This document shows, in pieces, positions 1-8,618 of a DNA stretch of 64,000 nucleotides. Numbering within the stretch: position 1 is the stretch's first letter; each line of letters starts with the position of its first letter. Made by a program: the position numbers and the translations under genes. This DNA is from Paludibacteraceae bacterium (GTDB lineage Bacteria > Bacteroidota > Bacteroidia > Bacteroidales > Paludibacteraceae), in assembly GCA_016937795.1 (NCBI GenBank), contig JAFGVV010000039.1:24694-88693 (forward strand), given 5' to 3'. The notes beneath the pieces are model-generated. The model was not told where the DNA came from. It made no database searches and saw only the letters and a program-made list of their open reading frames with translations.

Positions 1-19
1 CGATAAAAATATATATATT

Positions 20-3000
20 TTGAACCTTTCCGATTTGCAGCAACTTTATGCCCTGCATCCTCAGGTGAAAGCACTTTTGAGGTGGGCGGATTCCGCAGCA
101 TCAGACCTGAAAATTACGGGCTTGAGCGGATCTTCATGTGCTTTGGTGACGGCTTCGCTCTTTCGAGAACGGGCACAAACGCAAATTCTTTTGATGAACG
201 ATGCCGATGAAGCGGCTTATCTCTACAACGATTTAAAGCAAATGCTGGCGGTGGAAGAGGTGTTTTATTATCCTTCATCGTTTAAAAAAGCCATAAAACT
301 CAGTCAGTTCGACAGTTCGAACGAAATTCTCCGTACCGAAGTGCTCAACCGCCTGGCCAATAATACTGCGCCATGTGTGGTGGTGACTTATCCCGAGGCA
401 ATTATGCAAAAGGTGATTTCGGTTCATAGCATGAAAACCCGCATGTTGCGATTGAAAACCGGAGAGTCGCTGTCTATCGACTTTTTGTCGGAAATGTTGC
501 ATGAATATGGATTCGAACGTGTGGATTTTGTGTACGAGCCGGGTCAGTTTTCGGTGCGCGGTAGCATTGTCGACATTTTTTCGTTTGCATACGAATTGCC
601 TTACCGTTGCGACTTCTTTGGCGATGAAGTGGAATCGATACGTGTGTTTGATATTGAAACGCAGCTTTCGAAGGAAAAACGTACCGAAGTGGAAATTATT
701 CCCGACCTGAAAACAGATGTTCATTCGAAAAATGTATCGTTTTTTGAGTTTATTCCTCAAAATGCTTTACTGACTTTTACCGATGTGGCTTTCTGTCGCG
801 AGCGCATTAATCAGCTTTACGACGAAGCGCTGATTAAAGCCAACAGCAGCGACAATCATGTGCCCGATCTGCATCGTTCGCGCATAACAGGAAATGAATT
901 TGCGCAACAGGTTTTGGAATTCAGGAAAATTGAGTGGGGCGAAAAGTCATTTTTTAATGCCAAGGAAGAGCTTACTTTCAATACTTCGCCTCAACCTATT
1001 TTTCATAAAAACTTCGATTTGGTTGCCGACAATCTGAAAAGAGCCATTCTGGGCGGTTACAAAATATATATACTGAGCGACAGTGTAAAGCAAACCGACC
1101 GTATTGCCTCTATTTTTACCGATCGTGGCGATAATATTGTTTTTCAGCCGGTAAAAAATACGCTTCACGAAGGTTTTATCGATCATGATTTGTCGCTTTA
1201 TTGCTACACCGACCATCAGATTTTCGACCGTTTCCATAAATATCAACTCCGTACCGACAAAACACGTCAAGGGAAAGTGGTGATGACGCTCAAAGAGCTG
1301 AATCAGTTTCAGGTGGGCGACTATATGGTGCATGTGGATCATGGCGTGGGGACTTTTGGCGGACTTGTGCGAACCAATGTAAACGGCAAAATGCAGGAAA
1401 TGATAAAGCTGACTTACAAGGACAACGATGTAATTTTTGTCAGCATACATGCTTTGCACCGCATTTCGAAATATAAAGGTAAGGAAGGTGAAGCGCCGCG
1501 CATTAATAAGTTAGGCTCGGGCGCTTGGGAGCGACTGAAAGAGCGCACCAAAGCCAAAGTAAAAGATATTGCCCGCGAACTTATCAAGCTGTATGCCCGA
1601 CGAAAAGCTGAACAGGGTTTTCAGTATTCGCCCGACAGCTATTTGCAACAGGAACTGGAAGCCTCGTTTATCTACGAAGATACGCCCGACCAGGTAAAGG
1701 CTACTGCCGATGTAAAAAAGGATATGGAATCTGCCTTGCCAATGGACAGACTGGTTTGTGGCGATGTGGGATTTGGCAAAACCGAAGTAGCTATGCGCGC
1801 CGCTTTCAAAGCAGCTACCGATGGCAAACAGGTTGCCGTATTGGTGCCAACTACGGTGCTTGCGCTCCAACATTCCAATTCGTTTAAGGAGCGTTTTAAA
1901 GATTTCCCTGTGACAGTGGAATATCTCAGTCGTGCGCGTACTGCCACGCAAACCAAAGAAGTGCTTGCCCGACTCGAAAAAGGTGAGGTGGATATTTTGA
2001 TTGGTACCCACAAACTGGTGAGTAAAAGTGTGAAGTTTAAAGACCTGGGTTTGCTGATTATTGACGAAGAACAGAAATTCGGAGTAACGGTAAAAGAAAA
2101 ACTCAAAGAAATGAAAGTGAATGTGGATACCTTAACCATGACGGCCACGCCCATTCCACGCACTTTGCAGTTTTCGCTTATGGGCGCCCGCGATTTGTCA
2201 ATTATCAATACGCCACCGCCCAACCGCTATCCGGTGCAGACCGAAATTCATACTTTCGACGAAGATGTGATTCGTGAAGCCATTCAGCTTGAAATGAACC
2301 GAAACGGACAGGTGTTTTTTGTCAATAACCGCATTCAGAATATTTACAATATCGAAGCCATGATCAGGCGTTTGGTGCCCGGTTGTCGTGTGGCAGTAGG
2401 TCACGGACAGATGCCGCCCGACAAACTCGAAGAAATTATTGTGGATTTTATTGATTATGAATACGATGTGTTGGTGGCAACTACTATTATCGAATCGGGC
2501 ATCGATATTTCGAATGTGAATACTATTATCATCAATAGTGCACACATGTTTGGGTTGAGCGATTTGCATCAGCTTCGCGGGCGTGTGGGACGCAGCAACC
2601 GCAAAGCTTATTGCTATTTGCTGGCTCCTGAACTGAGTTTGCTCACGCCCGATGCGCGCAGGCGTTTGCAGGCACTCGAAACATTTGCCGAATTGGGTAG
2701 CGGTTTTAATATTGCTATGCAGGACCTCGATATTCGTGGTGCGGGAAATATGCTGGGAGCGGAGCAAAGCGGTTTTATTGCCGACCTTGGCTACGAAACT
2801 TATCAGCGAATTTTGAATGAAGCAGTGCATGAGTTGAAGGACGAAGAATTTTCAGAACTTTATGCTGAGGAAATTGCGCAGCAAAACAGTTCGGCTGCAT
2901 TTGTAAATGATTGTACGATAGATTCGGATATGGAATTACTCTTCCCGAACGACTATATTGAAAATGTGTCGGAACGAATCAGCCTTTATCGCGAACTCGA

Positions 3001-3361
3001 CAATATCGACAACGAGGCCGAACTTTGCGAGTTCGAAGTACGACTCGAAGACCGTTTTGGTAAGATTCCCGAGAAAGGACTTGAATTGCTGCAGGTGGTT
3101 CGTTTGCGGCGTGTAGCCATGCAGTACGGAATTGAAAAATTAGTGCTGAAAAACGACCGCATGGCAGCGTTTTTGGTTTCCAATCCGCAATCGGCTTATT
3201 ATCAGTCGGAGCAGTTTGGCAAAATACTCAAATATATGACCATGCATCCCCGCAAATGTCAGCTCCGCGAACAAAATATGCGTCGTTCGGTGGTTTTCAA
3301 CGAAGTAAAATCGGTAGAACGGGCAAGAGCTGTACTCGACGAAATTGTGAATGTAAAATAA
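20..3361 (+). CDS. mfd: Transcription-repair coupling factor Mfd
   Basis: Mfd is an ATP-driven DNA translocase that removes RNA polymerase stalled at lesions and recruits UvrA. The 1113-residue product has the expected order: UvrB-like N-terminal region (about 1-330), RNA-polymerase-interacting domain (about 430-500, with GDYMVHVDHGVGTFGG), RecG-like helicase with Walker A GDVGFGKTE near residue 583 and the DEEQ box (LLIIDEEQKFGV) near 683, motif VI region LRGRVGRSNRKAYCYLL, and the C-terminal TRCF domain. Length is normal for the family. The first codon used here is TTG at 20; the frame stays open upstream to the window edge, so the true start may lie just outside, although MNLSDLQQLYALHP resembles the usual N-terminus. 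Transcription probably enters from the left. No damage to any motif is visible. Confidence 0.97.
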   Translation: MNLSDLQQLYALHPQVKALLRWADSAASDLKITGLSGSSCALVTASLFRERAQTQILLMNDADEAAYLYNDLKQMLAVEEVFYYPSSFKKAIKLSQFDSSNEILRTEVLNRLANNTAPCVVVTYPEAIMQKVISVHSMKTRMLRLKTGESLSIDFLSEMLHEYGFERVDFVYEPGQFSVRGSIVDIFSFAYELPYRCDFFGDEVESIRVFDIETQLSKEKRTEVEIIPDLKTDVHSKNVSFFEFIPQNALLTFTDVAFCRERINQLYDEALIKANSSDNHVPDLHRSRITGNEFAQQVLEFRKIEWGEKSFFNAKEELTFNTSPQPIFHKNFDLVADNLKRAILGGYKIYILSDSVKQTDRIASIFTDRGDNIVFQPVKNTLHEGFIDHDLSLYCYTDHQIFDRFHKYQLRTDKTRQGKVVMTLKELNQFQVGDYMVHVDHGVGTFGGLVRTNVNGKMQEMIKLTYKDNDVIFVSIHALHRISKYKGKEGEAPRINKLGSGAWERLKERTKAKVKDIARELIKLYARRKAEQGFQYSPDSYLQQELEASFIYEDTPDQVKATADVKKDMESALPMDRLVCGDVGFGKTEVAMRAAFKAATDGKQVAVLVPTTVLALQHSNSFKERFKDFPVTVEYLSRARTATQTKEVLARLEKGEVDILIGTHKLVSKSVKFKDLGLLIIDEEQKFGVTVKEKLKEMKVNVDTLTMTATPIPRTLQFSLMGARDLSIINTPPPNRYPVQTEIHTFDEDVIREAIQLEMNRNGQVFFVNNRIQNIYNIEAMIRRLVPGCRVAVGHGQMPPDKLEEIIVDFIDYEYDVLVATTIIESGIDISNVNTIIINSAHMFGLSDLHQLRGRVGRSNRKAYCYLLAPELSLLTPDARRRLQALETFAELGSGFNIAMQDLDIRGAGNMLGAEQSGFIADLGYETYQRILNEAVHELKDEEFSELYAEEIAQQNSSAAFVNDCTIDSDMELLFPNDYIENVSERISLYRELDNIDNEAELCEFEVRLEDRFGKIPEKGLELLQVVRLRRVAMQYGIEKLVLKNDRMAAFLVSNPQSAYYQSEQFGKILKYMTMHPRKCQLREQNMRRSVVFNEVKSVERARAVLDEIVNVK

Positions 3362-3461
3362 CTCCGATAATTCTTTGATCGGCGCATCCCTCGCTGGCGC
3401 TAGTCTGTGACCTGTGACCCGACCCGACGGATATGCTATTAAAAGCACTAAGCTTCGCACA

Positions 3462-3520
3462 CGTTCGACGGGTTTTTGGAAAGCCAATCGGCAAAGCCGA
3501 GCGACAAAACCCATCGAACG
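3462..3520. repeat. Large imperfect hairpin in the mfd-lipoprotein gap
   Basis: The arms at 3462-3476 and 3506-3520 pair over 15 bp with one mismatch, and an inner stem TCGGC-AAA-GCCGA lies at 3488-3500. No T-run follows on either strand, so it is not a classical terminator. The rest of 3362-3550 holds no ORF I would defend. It may be a mobile-type intergenic repeat or a structured RNA; copies elsewhere cannot be checked here. Confidence 0.5.
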
Positions 3521-3549
3521 AGCGCCATTATTTGCTTTTTTGATTGCTA

Positions 3550-3580
3550 TTGAGCGGGTGACTCAAAGTCACCCTCTCAA
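3550..3580. repeat. Hairpin copy 1 downstream of lipoprotein gene
   Basis: A 14-bp stem with a CAA loop (3564-3566), one mismatch in this copy (GAGCGGGTG against CACCCTCTC). The same unit follows the two neighbouring paralogues at 4140-4170 and 4742-4772. It sits about 15 nt beyond the stop codon of the lipoprotein gene. No T-run follows in the transcript direction (minus), so it is better described as a repeated 3'-end hairpin than as a canonical terminator. Confidence 0.75.
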
Positions 3581-3595
3581 TGTCTCAGCTTAATG

Positions 3596-4117
3596 TTATT
3601 CGCTTACCAACTCATACTTTCTACCATCTGCATAATCGTAGCGGATAATGCCATGTTTCAATGAGTAATACACTGTTTTTGGCAATGTGTCTGTGTCAAA
3701 CCGATACTGATTAAGCACATAAGTGTTTGGATACGTTACTCCGCGAACAAGCAGGTCTTGTTGTGCTGGCTTTGGCTTGTTCTCCTCGAAGTAAATGGGA
3801 TCATATGTTTTTGTGTTAACTCCAATGAAAATGCCTTTGAAATGTTGCCTGATAGTATAGAAACTATTTTGATTATTAAGAATATAACCAATATTGATTA
3901 GTTCTGTGTAATATCTACTATCTGAGATGTCATAGTAATTGCTAAAATAAATATTAAAAGTATCAACTATATTAGTTAAACTATCCACAAACAGTAGTGT
4001 GTCATTATTTACTAACTCCGGTTTTTGATCTTCGGGGATATTATCGTAATGATTTTCCCAACATGAAGAAAGAAAAGGAATAAGTAAAAAGATAAGATAT
4101 CTAAGTGCTGTTTTCAT
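3596..4117 (-). CDS. Small lipoprotein, tandem paralogue 1
   Basis: A 173-residue predicted lipoprotein of unknown function. A hydrophobic signal ends in the lipobox FLSSC with Cys19, followed by WENHYDNIPEDQKPEL. The last 50 residues (from VRGVTYPNTYVLNQY to YELVSE) are almost identical in the two genes next to it, while the centre (about 40-120) differs strongly. It is the most downstream of three tandem copies spaced about 590-600 bp apart, and 68 bp separate it from the next copy. I recognise no Pfam family. The three copies follow a T9SS cargo gene on the same strand and probably share its transcript. A surface or periplasmic binding role is possible but unsupported. Confidence 0.85.
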   Translation of the reverse strand: MKTALRYLIFLLIPFLSSCWENHYDNIPEDQKPELVNNDTLLFVDSLTNIVDTFNIYFSNYYDISDSRYYTELINIGYILNNQNSFYTIRQHFKGIFIGVNTKTYDPIYFEENKPKPAQQDLLVRGVTYPNTYVLNQYRFDTDTLPKTVYYSLKHGIIRYDYADGRKYELVSE

Positions 4118-4139
4118 ATTTGTCTATTTTTGATTGCTA

Positions 4140-4170
4140 TTGAGAGGGTGACTCAAAGTCACCCTCTCAA
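4140..4170. repeat. Hairpin copy 2 downstream of lipoprotein gene
   Basis: Perfect inverted repeat: 14-bp arms (4140-4153 and 4157-4170) around a CAA loop. It lies between the stop codon of paralogue 2 and the start codon of paralogue 1. In the minus-strand transcript it is followed by an A-rich, not U-rich, stretch, so it may stabilise or process the mRNA rather than end it. Confidence 0.8.
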
Positions 4171-4185
4171 TGTCTCAGCTTAATG

Positions 4186-4719
4186 TTATTCACTTACCAA
4201 CTCATATTTCCTACCATCTGCATAATCGTAGCGGATAATGCCATGTTTCAACGAGTAATACACTGTTTTTGGCAATGTGTCCGTTTCAAACTGATACTGA
4301 TTAAGCACATAAGTATTTGAATACATTACTCCGTGAACAAGCAGGTCTTCTTTTTGTACATCTGGCTGGTTGACTGTGTATTCAATTCTATCAAAGTAAT
4401 TTGTATCATACGAAATTATTACACTTCTATTACCTTGGGATATTTTGAATTCTTTGGGAAAAGATGTACTGTTTATTAGAATATATCTGATAGTAAACTG
4501 TTCCGAGTAATCATAAACATCAGAATCTGCACTCGTGTGGGTAAGAGATACTTTAAATGTATCAGTATGGTTGTTTGTACTATCAAAAAAAAGTATAGTG
4601 TCGTTGTTTTTTAATAAAGGTTTGTATTCCTCTGGAATAACAGACTTCAGGTTTGTTTCCCAACATGAAGAAAGAAAAGGTATAAATAAAAAGATAAGAT
4701 ATTTAAGTGGAGTTTTCAT
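4186..4719 (-). CDS. Small lipoprotein, tandem paralogue 2
   Basis: A 177-residue lipoprotein, middle copy of the triplet. The signal peptide MKTPLKYLIFLFIPFLSSC ends in Cys19. The N-terminal segment after the cysteine (WETNLKSVIPEEYKPLLKNN) is more diverged than in the other two copies, but the C-terminal 50 residues (from VHGVMYSNTYVLNQYQF onward) are nearly the same. The central part has no clear identity with either neighbour. Function is unknown. The pattern of conserved ends and a variable centre suggests duplication followed by gene conversion at the ends or selection for diversity in the centre. Confidence 0.85.
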   Translation of the reverse strand: MKTPLKYLIFLFIPFLSSCWETNLKSVIPEEYKPLLKNNDTILFFDSTNNHTDTFKVSLTHTSADSDVYDYSEQFTIRYILINSTSFPKEFKISQGNRSVIISYDTNYFDRIEYTVNQPDVQKEDLLVHGVMYSNTYVLNQYQFETDTLPKTVYYSLKHGIIRYDYADGRKYELVSE

Positions 4720-4741
4720 ATTTGTCTATTTTTGATTGCTA

Positions 4742-4772
4742 TTGAGAGGGTGACTCAAAGTCACCCTCTCAA
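4742..4772. repeat. Hairpin copy 3 downstream of lipoprotein gene
   Basis: Perfect 14-bp inverted repeat with a CAA loop, between paralogues 3 and 2. The flanking bases, including TGATTGCTA on one side and TGTCTCA on the other, are shared with the other two copies, so the hairpin was copied together with the gene. Confidence 0.8.
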
Positions 4773-4787
4773 TGTCTCAACTTAATG

Positions 4788-5321
4788 TTATTCGCTTACC
4801 AACTCATATTTCCTGCCATCTGCATAATCGTAGCGGATAATGCCATGTTTCAATGAGTAATACACAGTTTTTGGCAATGTATCCGTCTCAAACCGATACT
4901 GATTAAGTACATAAGTATTTGGATACATTACTCCACGAACAAGCAGGTCTTGTTGTGCTGGCTTGGTTTGGTTGCTGTTAAATTCAATTCTGTCATAATT
5001 ATTTATACTATTTACATATACAAATACACCTTTATAGTGTTGTCTAATATAAAAACTATTAATATCTTTAATGGTGTTTATTAGATTATAACCAAGATCA
5101 ATTAATTCTGTAAAATATTTACTATCTGAAATGTCGTAGTAAATACTGAAACGGATTTGAAAAGTATCAACCGTATTAGTTAAACTGTCTATAAATAATA
5201 GTGTGTTATTATTTGTTAACTCCGGTTTTTGATCTTCGGGGATATTATCGTAATGATTTTCCCAACATGAAGAAAGAAAAGGTATGAGTAAAAAGATGAG
5301 ATATTTAAGTGCTGTTTTCAT
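4788..5321 (-). CDS. Small lipoprotein, tandem paralogue 3
   Basis: A 177-residue lipoprotein and the first gene of the triplet in transcription order, starting 17 bp after the upstream T9SS cargo gene ends. The signal and lipobox (FLSSC, Cys19) and the next 20 residues match paralogue 1 almost exactly; the C-terminal 50 residues match both others. The middle (about 45-125) carries its own sequence, for example NTIKDINSFYIRQHYKGVF, that is only partly alignable to paralogue 1. No known family recognised. The short gap to the 702-residue secreted protein suggests cotranscription. Confidence 0.85.
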   Translation of the reverse strand: MKTALKYLIFLLIPFLSSCWENHYDNIPEDQKPELTNNNTLLFIDSLTNTVDTFQIRFSIYYDISDSKYFTELIDLGYNLINTIKDINSFYIRQHYKGVFVYVNSINNYDRIEFNSNQTKPAQQDLLVRGVMYPNTYVLNQYRFETDTLPKTVYYSLKHGIIRYDYADGRKYELVSE

Positions 5322-5338
5322 ATTTATATTGATGGATT

Positions 5339-7447
5339 TTATAACAATATGATTTTTTTGATTTCGATTTTCTTATCCAAATATAATCGTGCAAAATATA
5401 TTCCTTTGGGTAGTCCTGATAGATTGACTCCATTTTCAGTTGAATGTAGCTTGCCGGAAAAAACTACCACACTGTTAGATGAAACAATATCGAAATCAAC
5501 CGCTGTGCTAATATTTGCAATTGAGATTTTTACATAAACCCGGCTTGGATTGGGAGATATTGTTATCTCGTTTCGTAAAAGATTATTGTCATTAGTTGTA
5601 GTTTTTTCAGATATTGATTCGTTGTTGTTTGACTTTTTGGCGTATGCCGGACCAGAAGTGTTTTGACTTGTAGCAGGTAGCTTGTATAGTCCTCCCTGAT
5701 AGTTATTGGGTAGAGGCGCTGCTTTAGCTACGAATTTTTTACCGCCCGTACCGGATGCACTAAACCCTTTTTTTAGCGTAATGCCTCTGGTTGCTGTATA
5801 TGTAACATTATTGCCTAAAATTGAGCTATTTGTTTCGATAAAGCCTGCTCTTTGCGATGTACTTCTTTTGTTTATCCAATCGTAGTATTGTGGCTCTAAT
5901 GGTACTCCCATCTCAACTTTATCAGTAATGATGATTGTTTTCAAATCTTCTTTTCTAAATGCTATATAATATAAATTATGCAACATCATATAATCTAAGC
6001 CATTGTACTCAAGTTGACTGTCAAGTGTTTTACCTAATTTCCATGACCATATACAACGCGATGCCGAAGTCCATCTGATATTGTCTGCTAAATTACTTGC
6101 CGGTCCATTTGCCGGTGCAGAATTTAGTAAATCTTCATAAAGTATCTTATCGGTATTGTATGTGTTGTCTTGTAATTTCATTACATTGTAATCGGGGTCA
6201 TGTAAAACTAAATTTATTAGTGGTAGATGTTCGTTGTTTGGAAACTGACCACTATCATATAAATCGTGCTCATCCCTTAAACTACGTAATACATCAAATG
6301 TCTCATCTCCTAATATATTTCCATTGCAAGCGAGTGAACGCGTTAGATTGTCATCAAGATATTTTCCATTGATTTTTGATATGGGATGCCGGAAGCCATA
6401 ATCATACAAATTATCCGAGAAGAGACCATTATATTCTTGTAAATTTTCACCTGTAATAGCAAGTCCAGCTCTAATAAATCCGCTACTGGCCATAGCAACT
6501 CCTCCATCAGTTCCACTGCCTTCTAATACCCAATGGTTAGTTACCGGATTCACTAAAATCCAGTGTGTTGAAAAAAAAGAAGTGTTAAATGTAATTGAGC
6601 CTACACTTGTTGTGATATTAAAACCTATACCTTTATTATATGTGCCAGGGTATTGAATATAATCTATAAAACGTTTAACAATATCTTTTGCCCACAACGA
6701 AAAATTGACCGATACGGGCGATGAATACACATCTGTACCAAGAGTTACAATGTTTTTCCCTGTTAAATAGGGAATTAGATGGAAATATAAATCGGACCAA
6801 TAACAAGGAATATTGGCAATTGACTCAGTACCTACAAGTTTACTTACTAAAGCCAATGCTTCCATGTCATGAATGATAACATCCTGACTATTTTCTTCAA
6901 ATCTTTTTGTGTCATTATAATGTAATTTTCCCATAGAATATGGAACATCTAAGTTGTCTGGATAATTATCTTTTAATACCTGCGACACATCATCCCTGAT
7001 CATAAATCCATTGATGTCGCCCGGCTGCACAAAGTATTTTTGCCAATACTCATCCTCAATAAATGTTTCGCCACAAGCGGCTTTCCACCTTAAGATTGAT
7101 TCGGAATATACATCGAGCCGTTCTAAAGCAAGCATAGCATAAAGCAACTCTGCCAAAGTCTGACTGTAGTCCTGTTTATTGTTTTTAAGCAACCACAATT
7201 CGGTGGCTAATACCGTTAAATAATGACTCATGTTGCAGTTGGCATCACTCCACCACGCAACATTATTCTCAATAGAAGCTGCAGGTATGTTTACTCCAAA
7301 GTCTGAGACATTAGGGGTTACTACTATAAATTTTTCCCTTAGCCTCTTTCTGTAGTTCCAATATTTTTCAAGATTGGCTTCCTGACTTTGAGCAAATAGC
7401 CCTACCGCAAACAACGATAGAATTAGCAAAGATAATAATTTCTTCAT
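5339..7447 (-). CDS. Unrecognised secreted protein with T9SS sorting domain
   Basis: A 702-residue exported protein. It has a clear signal peptide (MKKLLSLLILSLFAVGLFAQ). The body (about 25-560) is rich in Trp, Tyr and Asp and in helical stretches (WWSDANCNMSHYLTVLATEL, LAELLYAMLALERL), which could fit an alpha/alpha-toroid enzyme fold, but I cannot assign a family. Around 560-590 lies ITLKKGFSASGTGGKKFVA, a motif common before the tail of such cargo. The end (about 630-702: ISPNPSRVYVKIS...LPKGIYFARLYLDKKIEIKKIILL) is a type A T9SS C-terminal sorting domain. It lies between a fibre-like gene (22 bp upstream) and the lipoprotein triplet, probably in one operon. Confidence 0.85.
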   Translation of the reverse strand: MKKLLSLLILSLFAVGLFAQSQEANLEKYWNYRKRLREKFIVVTPNVSDFGVNIPAASIENNVAWWSDANCNMSHYLTVLATELWLLKNNKQDYSQTLAELLYAMLALERLDVYSESILRWKAACGETFIEDEYWQKYFVQPGDINGFMIRDDVSQVLKDNYPDNLDVPYSMGKLHYNDTKRFEENSQDVIIHDMEALALVSKLVGTESIANIPCYWSDLYFHLIPYLTGKNIVTLGTDVYSSPVSVNFSLWAKDIVKRFIDYIQYPGTYNKGIGFNITTSVGSITFNTSFFSTHWILVNPVTNHWVLEGSGTDGGVAMASSGFIRAGLAITGENLQEYNGLFSDNLYDYGFRHPISKINGKYLDDNLTRSLACNGNILGDETFDVLRSLRDEHDLYDSGQFPNNEHLPLINLVLHDPDYNVMKLQDNTYNTDKILYEDLLNSAPANGPASNLADNIRWTSASRCIWSWKLGKTLDSQLEYNGLDYMMLHNLYYIAFRKEDLKTIIITDKVEMGVPLEPQYYDWINKRSTSQRAGFIETNSSILGNNVTYTATRGITLKKGFSASGTGGKKFVAKAAPLPNNYQGGLYKLPATSQNTSGPAYAKKSNNNESISEKTTTNDNNLLRNEITISPNPSRVYVKISIANISTAVDFDIVSSNSVVVFSGKLHSTENGVNLSGLPKGIYFARLYLDKKIEIKKIILL

Positions 7448-7469
7448 AATATCAATTTTGGGAGTGTAA

Positions 7470-8558
7470 TTATTTTACTAATTTTTCCAGATGGTCAATT
7501 TTAGTATTTTGCTGTTCGATCATTTTTTGTTGTTCGATAACATACAATGTTAGTTCTTCAATTTTCTGAAGCAACTTATTTTGCATTTCGCCCATGTTAA
7601 GTCCATTTTCTTTCACTTCGGCTGCTGACGGTATTTCGGGTAGATGTCGGTTAGTTTTTACAAATTTCTCCACATCACAAAGTGGCATAAGCGAATAATC
7701 GGGAGAGAATACATAGTCGGCAATGGGACCGTTAAAGTCAATTAGTACTTCGCGTGCATGTATAGTTCCCTTTACAGTAAGTAAGTGGTCGGGGCTGGTA
7801 GTGCCAATTCCAACATATCCATTGTTATTCAGTATAGTCATTCGCGTTGTAGCATATGTGCCATTCGCTGTTTGAAGCGAAAGATTCTTTCCGGTATATG
7901 ATGTTAACTCTCCTGTAAGTAAATTAATACGTTTGTTAATGGCAAATTGATCTCTATCTGTATATATATGTGCATATGCAGTGTTTTGACAACCTAAATC
8001 AATATTTCCACTACCTGTACTTATTCTTAGTGAATTACCCGGGCCATTTCCTCTTATAGCTCCATTTACATGAAGTTTTTCTTGAGGTGAATAAGTTCCA
8101 ATTCCAATACTTCCGTTTACATATAGATTCTCTGAAATAGTTGTACTATTGTCAACTGAAAATGAGATATTTATTCCGCTCAATAGCTGAGGATCATCAG
8201 CATAGCAAGCACTTGCATCAGATGTAAATACAATTTGAACTCTACCATTAGCTGTTGCTGTTGATATTGTACCACTTTGTGTACCACTCGTCTTTAGTAA
8301 TTGAGAAACGACATTGCCTAAATTATCCACTGTATTAATAGTCAAATAATCGTAATACTGTTCCGTTGCAATTGAATATGTAATGAAAATTGGTTTGTTT
8401 GATACAGTACTAATAACATTCCACACTTCGTTAGCGTTGTTGACATATCCGGTTGTAAGGCTTATTGTTTGATTTTGGTTTATTGTATATGTTGTAGCAT
8501 GTGTGAAACCTATGCACAAAATTGAAACTAATGCAGTTAAAAGACTTTTTGTTTTCAT
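7470..8558 (-). CDS. Secreted fibre-like protein with C-terminal coiled coil
   Basis: A 362-residue protein with a signal peptide (MKTKSLLTALVSILCIGFTHA). Two copies of a GIGT-x-SP-x-LxVxG motif (YVNGSIGIGTYSPQEKLHVN and NNGYVGIGTTSPDHLLTVKG) occur in the middle, as in Bacteroidota proteins related to phage-tail-fibre and peptidase S74 proteins. The C-terminus (about 285-362) carries the conserved LMPLCDVEKFVKTNRHLPEI segment and then a long coiled coil (EEQ-rich heptads to KLVK). These proteins are thought to form surface or extracellular fibres; the exact job is unknown. It is the probable first gene of a run down to the lipoprotein triplet. Confidence 0.8.
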   Translation of the reverse strand: MKTKSLLTALVSILCIGFTHATTYTINQNQTISLTTGYVNNANEVWNVISTVSNKPIFITYSIATEQYYDYLTINTVDNLGNVVSQLLKTSGTQSGTISTATANGRVQIVFTSDASACYADDPQLLSGINISFSVDNSTTISENLYVNGSIGIGTYSPQEKLHVNGAIRGNGPGNSLRISTGSGNIDLGCQNTAYAHIYTDRDQFAINKRINLLTGELTSYTGKNLSLQTANGTYATTRMTILNNNGYVGIGTTSPDHLLTVKGTIHAREVLIDFNGPIADYVFSPDYSLMPLCDVEKFVKTNRHLPEIPSAAEVKENGLNMGEMQNKLLQKIEELTLYVIEQQKMIEQQNTKIDHLEKLVK

Positions 8559-8564
8559 ATTGTT

Positions 8565-8602
8565 GATGTATTGAGTTTAAAATGATGTATTGAGTTTAAA
8601 AT
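8565..8602. repeat. Two perfect 19-bp tandem repeats
   Basis: Positions 8565-8583 and 8584-8602 carry the same 19-bp unit beginning GATGTATTGAG. They lie immediately upstream of the start codon of the fibre-like gene (minus strand), within its 5' leader. They could be a duplicated regulatory site or a slippage product. Confidence 0.8.
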
Positions 8603-8618
8603 AATGATTTTAAATTGA

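Noticed and set aside
275..3514. Long minus-strand frames opposite mfd
   Set aside because: They lie fully inside a strong gene, have no family match or start context, and arise from its codon bias. The same holds for frames opposite carAB, the second carB and the glycosidase genes.
3550..4772. Lipoprotein-gene hairpins considered as intrinsic terminators
   Set aside because: No U-run in either direction and the genes appear cotranscribed; kept as repeats instead.
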